From NCBI GenBank assembly GCA_014652975.1, contig BMZV01000004.1, positions 1 to 64,000 on the forward strand: a stretch of 64,000 nucleotides of DNA. The letters run 5' to 3'. A model generated the notes under the pieces. The model was not told the origin of the DNA, did no database searches, and saw only the letters and a program-made list of their open reading frames with translations. The position numbers and the translations under genes were made by a program. Below, one piece after another: positions 26,095-35,562 of this stretch. The stretch comes from Kocuria marina (GTDB lineage Bacteria; Actinomycetota; Actinomycetes; Actinomycetales; Micrococcaceae). Each line of letters starts with the position of its first letter. Within the stretch, counting starts at the first letter, position 1.

Positions 26095-29000
26095 TCAGCG
26101 CGACTGCGAGAGCTGCTGGCCCACGACGAGGCTCACGCCGTCGCCGCGCATCGAGACCCCGTAGAGCGCGTCCGCGATCTCCATGGTGCGTTTCTGGTGG
26201 GTCACGATGATCAGCTGCGAGCTCTCCTTGAGCTGCTCGAAGATGGTGAGCAACCGACCCAGGTTCCGGTCGTCCAGCGCGGCCTCAACCTCGTCCATGA
26301 CGTAGAACGGGGACGGCCGGGCCTTGAAGATGGCCACGAGCAACGCGAGTGCCGTCAGGGAGCGCTCGCCGCCGGAGAGCAGGGAGAGCCTCTTGATCTT
26401 CTTCCCGGCGGGCCGGGCCTCGACCTCGACCCCCGAGTTGAGCATGTCGTCCGGGTCGGTCAGGCGCAACCGCCCCTCCCCGCCCGGGAACAGGGTCGCG
26501 AACACCGAGACGAACTGTTCCGCGGTGTCCCGGTAGGCCTGGGCGAAGACCTCTTCGACGTGCTGGTCCACCTGCCGGATGATGTTGCGCAGATCCGTGC
26601 GGGAATTCTTGACGTCCTCGAGTTGGGTGACCAAGAACTTGTGGCGTTCCTCGAGCGCGGCGAACTCCTCGAGCGCGAGCGGGTTGACCTTGCCGAGCGC
26701 CTTGAGCTGCTTCTGCGCGCGCTGCAACCGGGTCTCCTGCTCCTCGCGTCGGAACGGGGTCCCGGCATCGGTCATCCGGGGCAGAGCCAGCTGCACGGGC
26801 GCGCCGTCCTCCTCGGCGCGCTGGGCCGCCTCGAGCGCTGCGTCCGCGTCCAGGACGGGCAGGTGGGGGCCGTAGTAGTCCACGAGGAAGTCGGGGGTCA
26901 TCCCCAATTTCTCGAGGGCCGTGGTCTCGAGCCCCTCGAGCCGGGCCCGGCGCTGCGCGAGGTCCAGTTCCGCACGATGCAGCTGTTCGGTAAGTTCGCC
27001 GATCCGCCGGGCGAGCTCGTCACGTTCGGAGCGCAATCGCTGCGCGACCTCGTCCAGCCCGGCCCTGCTGGTCTCGATGGCGTCGCGCTGGGCGGCCGCC
27101 CGCGCCGCGGCGTCGTCGGCGCGTTCCCGGAGATAGCGGGCGGCCTCCCCCACGGCCCGCGCCACGACCGCTTGCACGCGGCGACGTTCCGCACGCCGCG
27201 CGGCCTCGGCCTGCGCGACACGTTCGGTACGCGCCGCGCGCGCCTGGGCCTGCGCCCGGGACTCGGCGTGGCGATGTTGTTCCTCGAGCCCGCGCAGCGC
27301 GAGCCGCGCCTCGGTCTCGACCTCGCGGGCAGTCCGGGCCTGCTCCTCGGCGCGGTCCTTGGCGGACGCGGCCGCGAGCTGCTCGCGGTCGAGGTCCTCC
27401 TCGTCCCCGGTCTCCGCGGCCTCGGCGCGTTCCACGGCCTCGCGCAGCTCCGCATCCCGCTGGGTCAAACGCTGCTGTGCGGTTGCCAGGACACCGCGGC
27501 GCCGTTCCAGTTCGGAATCCGCCGACGACGCCGTGGCCTCCGCCCTGCTCGACGCCGCCCCGGCCGCCGCGGCCTCCTGCTGGGCCCGCTGCGCGGCCCG
27601 GCCGGTCTCGCGGGCCTCCCGTTCCGCGCCCGCGCGCTGTTCCTCGGCCTCCCGGGCCCGTTCCGCCGCGGTCTCTGCGGCGTCCCGCAAGGTCGCGGTC
27701 TTTTCCACCTCGCGGTCGATCAACGCGAGGATCTCGAGGTTGCCGGCCGCTTCCGTGGCTCCGCCCTGGACCCGATGGACGCCGTACACGTCACCGTCGC
27801 GGGTGACCACGCGCCACGCGGCGTCGGCCCGCCCGTCCTGCGCCGCGGCGTCGAGGACCGCGAGCGCGGCGGTCGCGTCCGGGACGAGCACCGTGGTGGC
27901 GAGTGCGGCCCGCACCGCGGCCACGACGGCCGCGTGGCCCGTGGTGTCGGATTCCTCCGGGGCCGAGGAGAGGACCTCCGTGGCGCGCACGCACCCCTCG
28001 GGCAGCGCTGGACCGGTGACTTCGGTGGCCGCGCCGTCCTCCCGCGCGATCACGAGGTGCACGCGACCCGACCCGGCATCGCGCAACCGCGAGAAGACCC
28101 GGGCGGCCGAGGTGTGGGACGCCACGGCGAGCGCGTCGGACCACGGGCCCAGCGCGGCCGCCACGGCACGTTCCCACCCCGGGCTCACGCGCACGGCCCG
28201 CGGCACCTCCCCCAGCACGGGGACGACGTCCGCCACCGAGGACGAGCCGTCCGGTTGCCGCACGGACTCGCGCAGAGTCTCGAGGCGCACGATGTGGGCG
28301 TGCAGCGCGCTCGCGGTCTGCTGTCGGTGGTCGTCCGCCTCCCGCGAGCGGGCGCGAGCGGCGTCGGCCGTTTCCTGGGCTTCGCGGGCCCGTTCCCCGA
28401 GGCGCTGCGCCTCGACCGCGGTGGCCTCGGCCGTCTCGCGCAGGGACGCGGTGTCCAGACGGGCACTCTCGGCGCGGGTCACGACGTCGGAGAGCTCCCC
28501 GCGAACACGCTCCACGTCCGCTTCTGCGGCCGTGAGCGCCGACCGCGCGGCCGTGACCGCCGCGGCGAGCCGGACCTGCCCCGCGCGTCGGTCCGCGGCA
28601 CGGCGCACGAGCGCGGCCGATTCCTTTTCCGCGTCCCGCGCGGTCGATTCGGCGGCCTCACGCGCCGCATGCGCACGGTCGAGGTCCTCGCGCGCCCCCA
28701 CGACCCGTTCGGCCAGCTGTTCAGCCTCGACGAGTGTCCGGGCGGCCTGTTCCTCGAGGGTCTGCGCGTCCCGGTTCGTGGCGGCGGTTTCCTCGGTACT
28801 GCCCAGCAGCCGACGGCGCTCCTCGGCCAGCGCCGCCAGCGCCCGGTAGCGGTCGCGCACCGTGCTCAGTTCGTACCAGCTCGTGCGGGCCGCGTTCAGT
28901 TCCGGGGTGGTGCGCGCGGCACGGGTCTCGGTCTCCTGCAGCCGCTGGGCGAGATCCGCGGCCGCGGTCTCGAGTTCGGCCTTGCGTTCGCGCGCCGCGC

Positions 29001-29745
29001 GGCTCGCGTCCTGATCCGTGTCCATCCCGGCGCGCGCCGCCACGAGATCGTCCGCGAGCAGACGGGCGCGCGCATCACGGACGTCGTACTGGATCCGCTG
29101 CGCCTTACGAGCCGTGCGCGCCTGCCGACCCAGGGGCGTGAGCTGACGCTGGATCTCACCGGTGAGGTCCTCGAGCCGGTCCAGGTTCGCCTGCACCGAT
29201 TCGAGCTTGCGCAGGGTCTTCTCCTTACGGCGGCGGTGCTTGAGGATCCCTGAGGCCTCCTCGATGAACCCACGGCGGTCCTCGGGGGTGGCCTGCAGGA
29301 TCCGGTCCAGCTGCCCCTGCCCCACGATCACGTGCATCTCCCGACCCAGCCCGGAGTCGGAGAGCAGCTCCTGGATGTCCAGCAACCGGCACGAACGGCC
29401 GTTGATCGCGTATTCGGAGCCCCCGGAGCGGAACAGCGTGCGCGAGATGGTGACCTCGGAGTATTCGATCGGCAGGGCGCCGTCGGCGTTGTCGATGGTC
29501 AGGGACACGTGTGCGCGGCCCAGGGCGGAGCGACCAGAGGTGCCTGCGAAGATGACGTCCTCCATCTTCCCGCCGCGCAGGGACTTGGCACCCTGCTCCC
29601 CCATGACCCACGCGAGGGCGTCCACCACGTTGGACTTACCCGACCCGTTCGGCCCCACGACCGCGGTGACCCCGGGCTCCATGTGGAACGTGGTGGCGGA
29701 CGCAAAGGACTTGAAACCACGCACGGTGAGGGTCTTCAGATGCAC
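26095..29745 (-). CDS. smc: Chromosome segregation ATPase SMC
   Basis: Long coiled-coil ATPase of the SMC-ScpAB condensin. The N-terminal head has Walker A GPNGSGKSNVVDAL; two heptad-rich Ala/Arg/Glu coils flank a hinge around residues 500-680; the C-terminal head has the signature LSLLSGGERSLTALALL and Walker B PFYVMDEVEAALDD. It has 1216 residues from a GTG at 29745 with TTGGAGA upstream. In many Actinobacteria it is between mutM and ftsY; here the ole operon and other genes separate it from mutM. Confidence 0.97.
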   Translation of the reverse strand: MHLKTLTVRGFKSFASATTFHMEPGVTAVVGPNGSGKSNVVDALAWVMGEQGAKSLRGGKMEDVIFAGTSGRSALGRAHVSLTIDNADGALPIEYSEVTISRTLFRSGGSEYAINGRSCRLLDIQELLSDSGLGREMHVIVGQGQLDRILQATPEDRRGFIEEASGILKHRRRKEKTLRKLESVQANLDRLEDLTGEIQRQLTPLGRQARTARKAQRIQYDVRDARARLLADDLVAARAGMDTDQDASRAARERKAELETAAADLAQRLQETETRAARTTPELNAARTSWYELSTVRDRYRALAALAEERRRLLGSTEETAATNRDAQTLEEQAARTLVEAEQLAERVVGAREDLDRAHAAREAAESTARDAEKESAALVRRAADRRAGQVRLAAAVTAARSALTAAEADVERVRGELSDVVTRAESARLDTASLRETAEATAVEAQRLGERAREAQETADAARARSREADDHRQQTASALHAHIVRLETLRESVRQPDGSSSVADVVPVLGEVPRAVRVSPGWERAVAAALGPWSDALAVASHTSAARVFSRLRDAGSGRVHLVIAREDGAATEVTGPALPEGCVRATEVLSSAPEESDTTGHAAVVAAVRAALATTVLVPDATAALAVLDAAAQDGRADAAWRVVTRDGDVYGVHRVQGGATEAAGNLEILALIDREVEKTATLRDAAETAAERAREAEEQRAGAEREARETGRAAQRAQQEAAAAGAASSRAEATASSADSELERRRGVLATAQQRLTQRDAELREAVERAEAAETGDEEDLDREQLAAASAKDRAEEQARTAREVETEARLALRGLEEQHRHAESRAQAQARAARTERVAQAEAARRAERRRVQAVVARAVGEAARYLRERADDAAARAAAQRDAIETSRAGLDEVAQRLRSERDELARRIGELTEQLHRAELDLAQRRARLEGLETTALEKLGMTPDFLVDYYGPHLPVLDADAALEAAQRAEEDGAPVQLALPRMTDAGTPFRREEQETRLQRAQKQLKALGKVNPLALEEFAALEERHKFLVTQLEDVKNSRTDLRNIIRQVDQHVEEVFAQAYRDTAEQFVSVFATLFPGGEGRLRLTDPDDMLNSGVEVEARPAGKKIKRLSLLSGGERSLTALALLVAIFKARPSPFYVMDEVEAALDDRNLGRLLTIFEQLKESSQLIIVTHQKRTMEIADALYGVSMRGDGVSLVVGQQLSQSR

Positions 29746-30090
29746 GCGGGGGTCTCCAATGTCGTTGTCGCTTACGCCGCCCCTCGGCGCCCGCACCGGC
29801 GGGTGACGGGCGCGCCGACCTGGGCGATCGCGAGCGCGGGGGCAGCCCCCGAGTCTACCCGGGGCGGGCCCCGCGGCGGTGTGGGGCGCGTGCGGGGGCT
29901 CACACCCGCGGCTCACCGGGGCCGGAACGGCCTGCGCCCGCAGAGAAACGCAACGTACATCCGAAGGGAGCTGTCAGTCGGGACCGTTAGACTGAGCCGG
30001 TCCAACCCGCTAGTTCACCCGAGCGCCGAGGCTCTCCTCTCACGATCGATTCCTTGACGGTACGGGTGGCGTCTGATCGAAAGCGCCACA
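29746..30090. other. Divergent control region between smc and oleA
   Basis: This 345-base gap has no gene I can support. For oleA, TTGACG at 30054-30059 is followed after 17 bases by TCGAAA at 30077-30082, only a fair -10; a transcript from it would start almost at the oleA start codon. TAGACT at 29988-29993 is another -10-like word without a good -35. Confidence 0.4.
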
Positions 30091-31116
30091 TTGACCGGTA
30101 ACTCCACCATCAGAAACCGAAATGCCGCAGTCCTATCCGTGACCAAGACGGAGGCGGACGTGGTAATTCCGTCTACTCGGTTCGATGAGGAGTTGGCAGA
30201 GACCTTCCGGCGGCTGCGCATGCCCAAGGGGCTGCTCGAGCGACTGGCCGGGATCAAGGAACGCCGCGGTTGGGCACAGGGACGCCACTTCACGGACGGC
30301 GCCACGGAGGCCGGCCAGGAGGCCCTGCGGCAATCGGGGGTGGCCCCGGAGCAGATCGGGTTGTTCATCAACGCGTCCGTGACCCGCGACAACTTCGAAC
30401 CCGCCGTGGCCGTGGGCATCCACGACCGGTTGGGCCTGCCGAGCTCCGCGCTGAACTTCGACATGACCAACGCGTGCCTGGGCTTCGTCAATGCCCTAAC
30501 CGTGGCGGCGTCCATGATCGACGCCGGGGCGATCGAGTACGCCCTGGTGGTCGCCGGTGAGGACCCCTCCCCGTGGCACCACGCAGCGGTGGAACGGTTG
30601 CGCGGGGACGACATCACCCGCGAACAGGTGGTGCAGGAGTTCGCCACGCTCACGCTGGGGTGCGGTGCCGCCGCGGCCGTGGTGGGCCCCGCGGACCGCC
30701 ACCCGAACGGGCACCGCATCGTGGGATCCGTCACGCGCGCGGGCACGGAGTTCAACCACCTGTGCATCGGCGGGGACGACGGCATGTTCACGGACGCCAC
30801 CGGGCTGCTCAACCACGGGGTGGGCCTCGTGGTCGAGGCGTGGCTCGAGGCCGAGAAGGACGGCTGGCAGTGGCGGGACATGGACTCCTACGTGACCCAC
30901 CAGGTCTCCAACTCGCACACCAACAAGCTCATCCAGGACATGGGCCTGGACGCGGACCGTGTCCCCCTCACCTTCCCGTACTGGGGCAACGTGGCCGCCG
31001 CGGCCCTGCCCATGACACTCGCGCTCGAGGCCGAGCGGCTCGAACCCGGCCAGCGCGTGCTGTGCCTGGGCGTGGGCTCGGGCCTGAACACGACCCTCAT
31101 GGAGATCGCCTGGTAA
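30091..31116 (+). CDS. oleA: OleA, head-to-head acyl-CoA condensing enzyme
   Basis: Thiolase-fold enzyme that joins two fatty acyl-CoAs to a 2-alkyl-3-ketoalkanoate, the first step of long-chain olefin synthesis. Compared with Xanthomonas OleA the key residues are present: Cys129 in NACLGF, Glu103 in SVTRDNFEP (the catalytic base that separates OleA from FabH), His270 in THQVSNSHT and Asn300 in YWGN. The length of 341 fits. The start is a TTG at 30091 with a weak GAAAG site; a GTG at 30139 is less likely. First gene of the oleA-oleBC-oleD operon, as in Micrococcus luteus. Confidence 0.94.
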   Translation: MTGNSTIRNRNAAVLSVTKTEADVVIPSTRFDEELAETFRRLRMPKGLLERLAGIKERRGWAQGRHFTDGATEAGQEALRQSGVAPEQIGLFINASVTRDNFEPAVAVGIHDRLGLPSSALNFDMTNACLGFVNALTVAASMIDAGAIEYALVVAGEDPSPWHHAAVERLRGDDITREQVVQEFATLTLGCGAAAAVVGPADRHPNGHRIVGSVTRAGTEFNHLCIGGDDGMFTDATGLLNHGVGLVVEAWLEAEKDGWQWRDMDSYVTHQVSNSHTNKLIQDMGLDADRVPLTFPYWGNVAAAALPMTLALEAERLEPGQRVLCLGVGSGLNTTLMEIAW

Positions 31117-31162
31117 CCCGCCCGTAGCCCCCGGTCACCGCCTCACAGAACGGAGGAGCAAC

Positions 31163-33904
31163 GTGCTCTCCACACCCTCCCCGGAACGCACCACCACGGT
31201 GCGTCTGCCCTTCACCGACACCCCGCTGCCGGGTGTGGACCCCGCGTGGTCCACCACGGTGAGCGTCCCGACCACGGCGGTCGTGGAACCCGTGCCCGGC
31301 AGGAAGCGCCGCTGGCACGTGCTGGACAACGGGGACGCGATCACCGAGGCGGGCCGCAGTCCCCGCGGGATCATCCTGGCGGTGCACGGCAACCCCACGT
31401 GGTCCTACCTGTGGCGGGACGTGGTGCACGCCGGCCAGACGGCCGAGCAGCCGTGGCGCGTGGTGGCCGTGGACCAGCTGGACATGGGCTTCTCCGAGCG
31501 CACGGGATTGTTCCGTCGGCTCGAGGACCGCGTCCGGGACCTCGGGGACCTCACGCACGCGCTGGGCATCGACGACGCCGGACTGCCGGTGGTCACCTTG
31601 GCCCACGACTGGGGCGGGCTCATCTCCCAGGGCTGGGCGCAGGAACACCCGCAGCTCCACGCGGCGACCATCATGACCAACACCGCCGTTCACCACGACA
31701 ACGCCGAGCCCATCCCCTCGGCCCTGCGGCTCGCGCTCAACCGCGCCGTGCACGAACCCCTCACCTCCGGGACCACCGCGTTCCTGGACACCACCCTGGC
31801 CCTGTGCGATCCCGCCCCGGCCAAGGACCTCAAGAAGGCCTACAAGGCTCCGTACACCTCCCGCGAGCGCCGCGAGGGCATCGCGCACTTCGTCGCCGAC
31901 ATCCCCGCCGAACCGGGCCACCCCTCCAACGCGGCGTACGAGCGCATCGCCGGGCGGATGAGCGCGCGCGAGGTCCCCACGCTGCTGCTGTGGGGCACCA
32001 ACGATCCCGTGTTCCAGCAGCGTTACCTCGAGGACCTCATGCGGCGGGCACCCCACGCGGACGTCCACCGCTTCGAAGGCGCCAAGCACCTGCTGCCCGA
32101 GGCCCGGGACATCGCCCCAGCGATCCTCACGTGGCTCGGTGAGCGTTTCGGTCAGGACGAGCCCGTGGTGCAGGCCCACCGTGAGCGCCGCGCGCGCGGT
32201 CGCGGGGACTTCGTGCCGTTCTTCGCCGAACTCGACGCACGACGCCGCGACGCCTCCCCCGCCGTCGTGGACATGGGACCCGTCATGGGAACCGTGGACG
32301 GTTCCGCACCGGCGCTCAACGTGGAACGCACCGTGACCTGGGCCCAGCTGAGCACGTCCGTGGACCAGCTCGCGGTGGCCCTGCTGCGCACGGGCGTGCG
32401 CCCCGGGGACCGTGTGAACCTCATGGTCCCCCCGGGCTCCATGCTCACCACCCTGATCTACTCGTGCCTGCGCATGGGCGCGGTGATCGTGGTCGCGGAC
32501 CAGGGGCTGGGCCGCAAGGGACTGACCCGGGCGCTGCGCGGTTCGTCCCCCGACTGGTTCATCGGCATCCGCAAGGCCCTCATGGGTGCGCGCGCCCTGG
32601 GCTGGCCCGGACGCCGGATCTCCGCGGACCGGCTGGACCCCGTGTCCAAGAAGCTGCTGGGCGTGGAACACACTGTGGCCGAGCTCATGGACTCGGTGAC
32701 CACCGTGCGCCCGGAGGACATCCCCGCCGTGGACCCGGACGCCGCGGCCGCCGTGCTGTTCACGTCCGGCTCCACCGGACCCGCCAAGGGCGTGGTCTAC
32801 ACCCACCGCCAGATGGCCGGGATGCGCGACACCATCCGGGACACCTACGGGCTGCGGGCCGGAACCGGACTCGTGGCCGGGTTCGCGCCGTTCGCGCTGC
32901 TCGGCCCCGCCCTTGGTGCCGCCTCCGTCACACCGGACATGGACGTCACGAGCCCCAAGACGCTCACCGCACAGGCGCTCACCGAAGCTACGATGGCGAT
33001 CGGCGCCACCGCGGTATTCGCGTCCCCCGCGGCCATCGCCAACGTCCTGGCCACCGCGGACGAGCTGTCCCCCGCCGAGCGTGATGCGCTGGCCCGGGTG
33101 GACCTCATGCTCTCCGCCGGAGCGCCGATCCCCGAGGAGCTGCTCGCCCGGTTGCAGGAGCTGATGCCCGCGGCCGAGCTGCACACCCCCTACGGGATGA
33201 CCGAGGCGTTGCCCCTGACCGACGTCAGCTTGGACGTGATCCGCGCGGCACGGGAGGACGCCCAGAGCGGCGTCGAGGGTGCGGGCCGCGGCGTGTGTGT
33301 GGGCACCCCGGTCGAGGGAGCGCAGCTCGGCGTATTGCCGCTGCGCGCGGACGGCTCCGTCTCCCCCGACATCGTGACCACCCCTGGTGTCACCGGCGAG
33401 ATCGTGGCGCGCGCACCGCACGCCAAGGACCACTACGACCGGTTGTGGATCACGGAGCGCGCCTCCGACCTGACCCCCGGCTGGCACCGCACCGGGGACG
33501 TGGGGCACTTCGACGCCCGTGAGCGGCTGTGGTACGAGGGCCGCCTGGCCCACGTGATCACGATGTCCGACGGGCCGGTGTCTTCCGTCGCGGCGGAGCA
33601 CGCCGCCCAGACGGTTCCCGGTGTGGGCCGCGTGGCCGTCGTGGGTGTGGGCCCCCGCGGTTCCCAGTCCCCCGTGGCCGTGATCGAAACGGTGCCCCCG
33701 GCCGCCAAGCCCCACGTGGCCCCCGCGGATCTGGCCGAGCGCGTGCGCGCTACGATCGATTTCGCGACCGGGCTGGCTGTGAGCGCCGTGCTCGTGATCC
33801 CCGAGCAGCCCACGGACATCCGCCACAACTCCAAGATCGACCGCGCCGAATTGAGTGACTGGGCCGAGCAGGCCCTGGCCACCGGAAAGATGAGTGCCCT
33901 GTGA
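31163..33904 (+). CDS. oleBC: OleBC fusion: beta-lactone decarboxylase plus beta-lactone synthetase
   Basis: Residues about 1-330 are an alpha/beta hydrolase like haloalkane dehalogenases, with nucleophile Asp149 in LAHDWGG and His309 in EGAKHLL: OleB, which decarboxylates the beta-lactone to the olefin. Residues about 350-913 are an acyl-CoA-synthetase-like domain with LFTSGSTGPAKG, TPYGMTEALP, HRTGDVGHFD and a C-terminal HNSKIDRAEL: OleC, which makes the beta-lactone from the beta-hydroxy acid with ATP. The fusion is known in actinobacterial ole clusters. GTG start with GGAGGAG ahead, 46 bases after oleA. It overlaps oleD by four bases. Confidence 0.94.
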   Translation: MLSTPSPERTTTVRLPFTDTPLPGVDPAWSTTVSVPTTAVVEPVPGRKRRWHVLDNGDAITEAGRSPRGIILAVHGNPTWSYLWRDVVHAGQTAEQPWRVVAVDQLDMGFSERTGLFRRLEDRVRDLGDLTHALGIDDAGLPVVTLAHDWGGLISQGWAQEHPQLHAATIMTNTAVHHDNAEPIPSALRLALNRAVHEPLTSGTTAFLDTTLALCDPAPAKDLKKAYKAPYTSRERREGIAHFVADIPAEPGHPSNAAYERIAGRMSAREVPTLLLWGTNDPVFQQRYLEDLMRRAPHADVHRFEGAKHLLPEARDIAPAILTWLGERFGQDEPVVQAHRERRARGRGDFVPFFAELDARRRDASPAVVDMGPVMGTVDGSAPALNVERTVTWAQLSTSVDQLAVALLRTGVRPGDRVNLMVPPGSMLTTLIYSCLRMGAVIVVADQGLGRKGLTRALRGSSPDWFIGIRKALMGARALGWPGRRISADRLDPVSKKLLGVEHTVAELMDSVTTVRPEDIPAVDPDAAAAVLFTSGSTGPAKGVVYTHRQMAGMRDTIRDTYGLRAGTGLVAGFAPFALLGPALGAASVTPDMDVTSPKTLTAQALTEATMAIGATAVFASPAAIANVLATADELSPAERDALARVDLMLSAGAPIPEELLARLQELMPAAELHTPYGMTEALPLTDVSLDVIRAAREDAQSGVEGAGRGVCVGTPVEGAQLGVLPLRADGSVSPDIVTTPGVTGEIVARAPHAKDHYDRLWITERASDLTPGWHRTGDVGHFDARERLWYEGRLAHVITMSDGPVSSVAAEHAAQTVPGVGRVAVVGVGPRGSQSPVAVIETVPPAAKPHVAPADLAERVRATIDFATGLAVSAVLVIPEQPTDIRHNSKIDRAELSDWAEQALATGKMSAL

Positions 33905-35310
33905 GCCACGACCAGACCCCTGCTCCCGACCGCTCCGGCGCCGGCCGCCACCGCGCCGACGATCACGACGCCGCTGCGCCCGCTCCCGGGGCCACCGCGG
34001 CCGGGGCGGCGTCGTCGGCTCCCCGGAACGACGGGAACGCAAGCAATTCCGATGCAAACGCATCGGATGGAGACCGGCAGGACACCGCTCCCGGCGTCGC
34101 GCAGATCGCGGATCCCGAGCGTGGCGGCGCCACCGCGACCCAGGGTGAGCTGACCGGGGACGGCCGCACCGTGCTGGTGACCGGCGCGTCAGGGATGCTC
34201 GGCGGGGACGTGGCCCGCGTCCTGCTCTCGCGCGGCTGGCGCGTGCGCGTCTTCCAGCGGGGTCACGCATCCGTGGCCGAGCGCGAAGGCGTCGACGAGG
34301 TGCTCGGTTCGGTGACCGATCCCGACGACGTGGCGCGCGCGCTCGACGGCGTGGACGACGTCATCCACCTCGCGGCCAAGGTCTCCTTCACCGGGGACTG
34401 GGAGGACTTCGTGCGGGTCAACGTGACCGGGACGCGTGTGCTGCTGTGCCAGGCGCAGAACGCCGGGGTGCAGAACGTGGTCTTCGTGTCCTCGCCGTCC
34501 GTGGCCCACGCGGGCGTGTCGATCGAGGGCGCGGGCGCGGAACCCGCAAACCCCCAGACGGCGCGCGGGAACTACGCGCGGTCCAAGGCCGCCGCTGAAC
34601 TGCTCGGCCTGAGCATGGACGGCCAGCGCGACCTCAAGGTGGCCGCGGTACGTCCGCACATCGTGTGGGGCCCCGGGGACACCCAGCTCGTGGAGCGCGT
34701 CGCGGATCGCGCGGCGGCCGGGCGGATGCCGTACCTGGACAACGGTGCGGCCATGATCGACACCACCTACATCGACAACGCGTCCGAGGGCATCGTGCGG
34801 GCGCTCGAGCGCATTGACACCGTGCGCGGACGCGCGCTGGTGATCACCAACGGTGAGCCCCGCCCCGTGGGCGAACTCATCGCACGGATGTGCCGCGCCG
34901 CGGGCGCCCCCGCGCCCACGCGCTCGATCCCCGGTGGCGTGGCACGCTTCGCCGGCCGCGTCATCGAGAAGGTCTGGCCGTACCTGCCCGCGAAGTTCCG
35001 CGGCGGGGACGGCGAGCCGCCCATGACCGAGTTCCTGGCCGAGCAGCTGTCCACGGCCCACTGGTTCGACCAGCGCGAGACCCGCGAACTGCTGGACTGG
35101 ACGCCGTCCGTGAGCCTGGACGAGGGCTTCGCGCGGCTCACTGCGTATTACTCCGACAAGCCGCGCCCGCAGCGCAACACGGGATCGGTCGCGGTGTCAC
35201 GCGTGGTGGAGGTCGCCGACGACCAGCGCATCCGCGCCGAGGACGCCTCGATCGCCCCCGAAGAAGAGAGCGGAACGAGCAACGACCTGCAGATCGTGCG
35301 CGCACAGTAG
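33901..35310 (+). CDS. oleD: OleD, 2-alkyl-3-ketoalkanoic acid reductase
   Basis: Extended short-chain dehydrogenase that reduces the OleA product with NADPH to the beta-hydroxy acid used by OleC. The nucleotide-binding loop VTGASGMLGG starts near residue 93 and the catalytic Tyr225-Lys229 pair is in NYARSK. The first 85 residues are a disordered Ala/Asp/Asn-rich tail and the last 40 a charged tail, for 469 residues; the catalytic core alone has the family length. Coupled to oleBC by a GTGA overlap. A perfect hairpin follows the stop. Confidence 0.93.
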   Translation: MSHDQTPAPDRSGAGRHRADDHDAAAPAPGATAAGAASSAPRNDGNASNSDANASDGDRQDTAPGVAQIADPERGGATATQGELTGDGRTVLVTGASGMLGGDVARVLLSRGWRVRVFQRGHASVAEREGVDEVLGSVTDPDDVARALDGVDDVIHLAAKVSFTGDWEDFVRVNVTGTRVLLCQAQNAGVQNVVFVSSPSVAHAGVSIEGAGAEPANPQTARGNYARSKAAAELLGLSMDGQRDLKVAAVRPHIVWGPGDTQLVERVADRAAAGRMPYLDNGAAMIDTTYIDNASEGIVRALERIDTVRGRALVITNGEPRPVGELIARMCRAAGAPAPTRSIPGGVARFAGRVIEKVWPYLPAKFRGGDGEPPMTEFLAEQLSTAHWFDQRETRELLDWTPSVSLDEGFARLTAYYSDKPRPQRNTGSVAVSRVVEVADDQRIRAEDASIAPEEESGTSNDLQIVRAQ

Positions 35311-35316
35311 GCGCTG

Positions 35317-35347
35317 TCGTGCCCGCGGCGTGGAGCCGCGGGCACGA
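35317..35347 (+). terminator. Perfect hairpin ending the ole operon
   Basis: TCGTGCCCGCGGC at 35317-35329 pairs with its full complement at 35335-35347 around a 5-base loop, starting seven bases after the oleD stop. No T-tract follows. Confidence 0.75.
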
Positions 35348-35395
35348 TGCGAACCAGGGTGCAGGCCCCGCTACCCGGCCTCCGCGTGCGGTTGC

Positions 35396-35530
35396 TCAGT
35401 AGTGGGAGCGCGCTTGCAGGATGATGAGATCGTCACCCACGACCATGTAGACCAGCCGGTGTTCGGCAGTGATTCTCCTCGACCACGCGCCTCTGCCTCC
35501 GGTGCATCCTGGCGTGAGTGGCCGGGTACG
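35396..35530 (-). pseudogene. Remnant of a YoeB-type toxin gene
   Basis: The minus strand encodes GAWSRRITAEHRLVYMV and then a C-terminal RSHY before TGA at 35396-35398. This matches the last third of YoeB mRNA interferases, including the WSRRI Arg and the terminal His-Tyr pair of the active site. The first 50 or so residues, including the catalytic Glu, are missing and no start codon or YefM antitoxin gene is seen. The fragment lies between the ole terminator and the cation transporter gene. The left limit of homology is near 35490; upstream codons to 35530 are open but unrelated. Confidence 0.75.
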
Positions 35531-35562
35531 ACGTCCGGACAGGGCCGGGACCGATGCCCGGA

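Noticed and set aside
26197-29253. A 1018-codon open frame on the plus strand
   Set aside because: It is the reverse of smc, which has clear Walker A, signature and Walker B motifs. No domain is visible in the antisense product.
31097-34270. A 1057-codon open frame on the minus strand
   Set aside because: Antisense to oleBC and the start of oleD; low-complexity Gly/His/Arg product with no motif.
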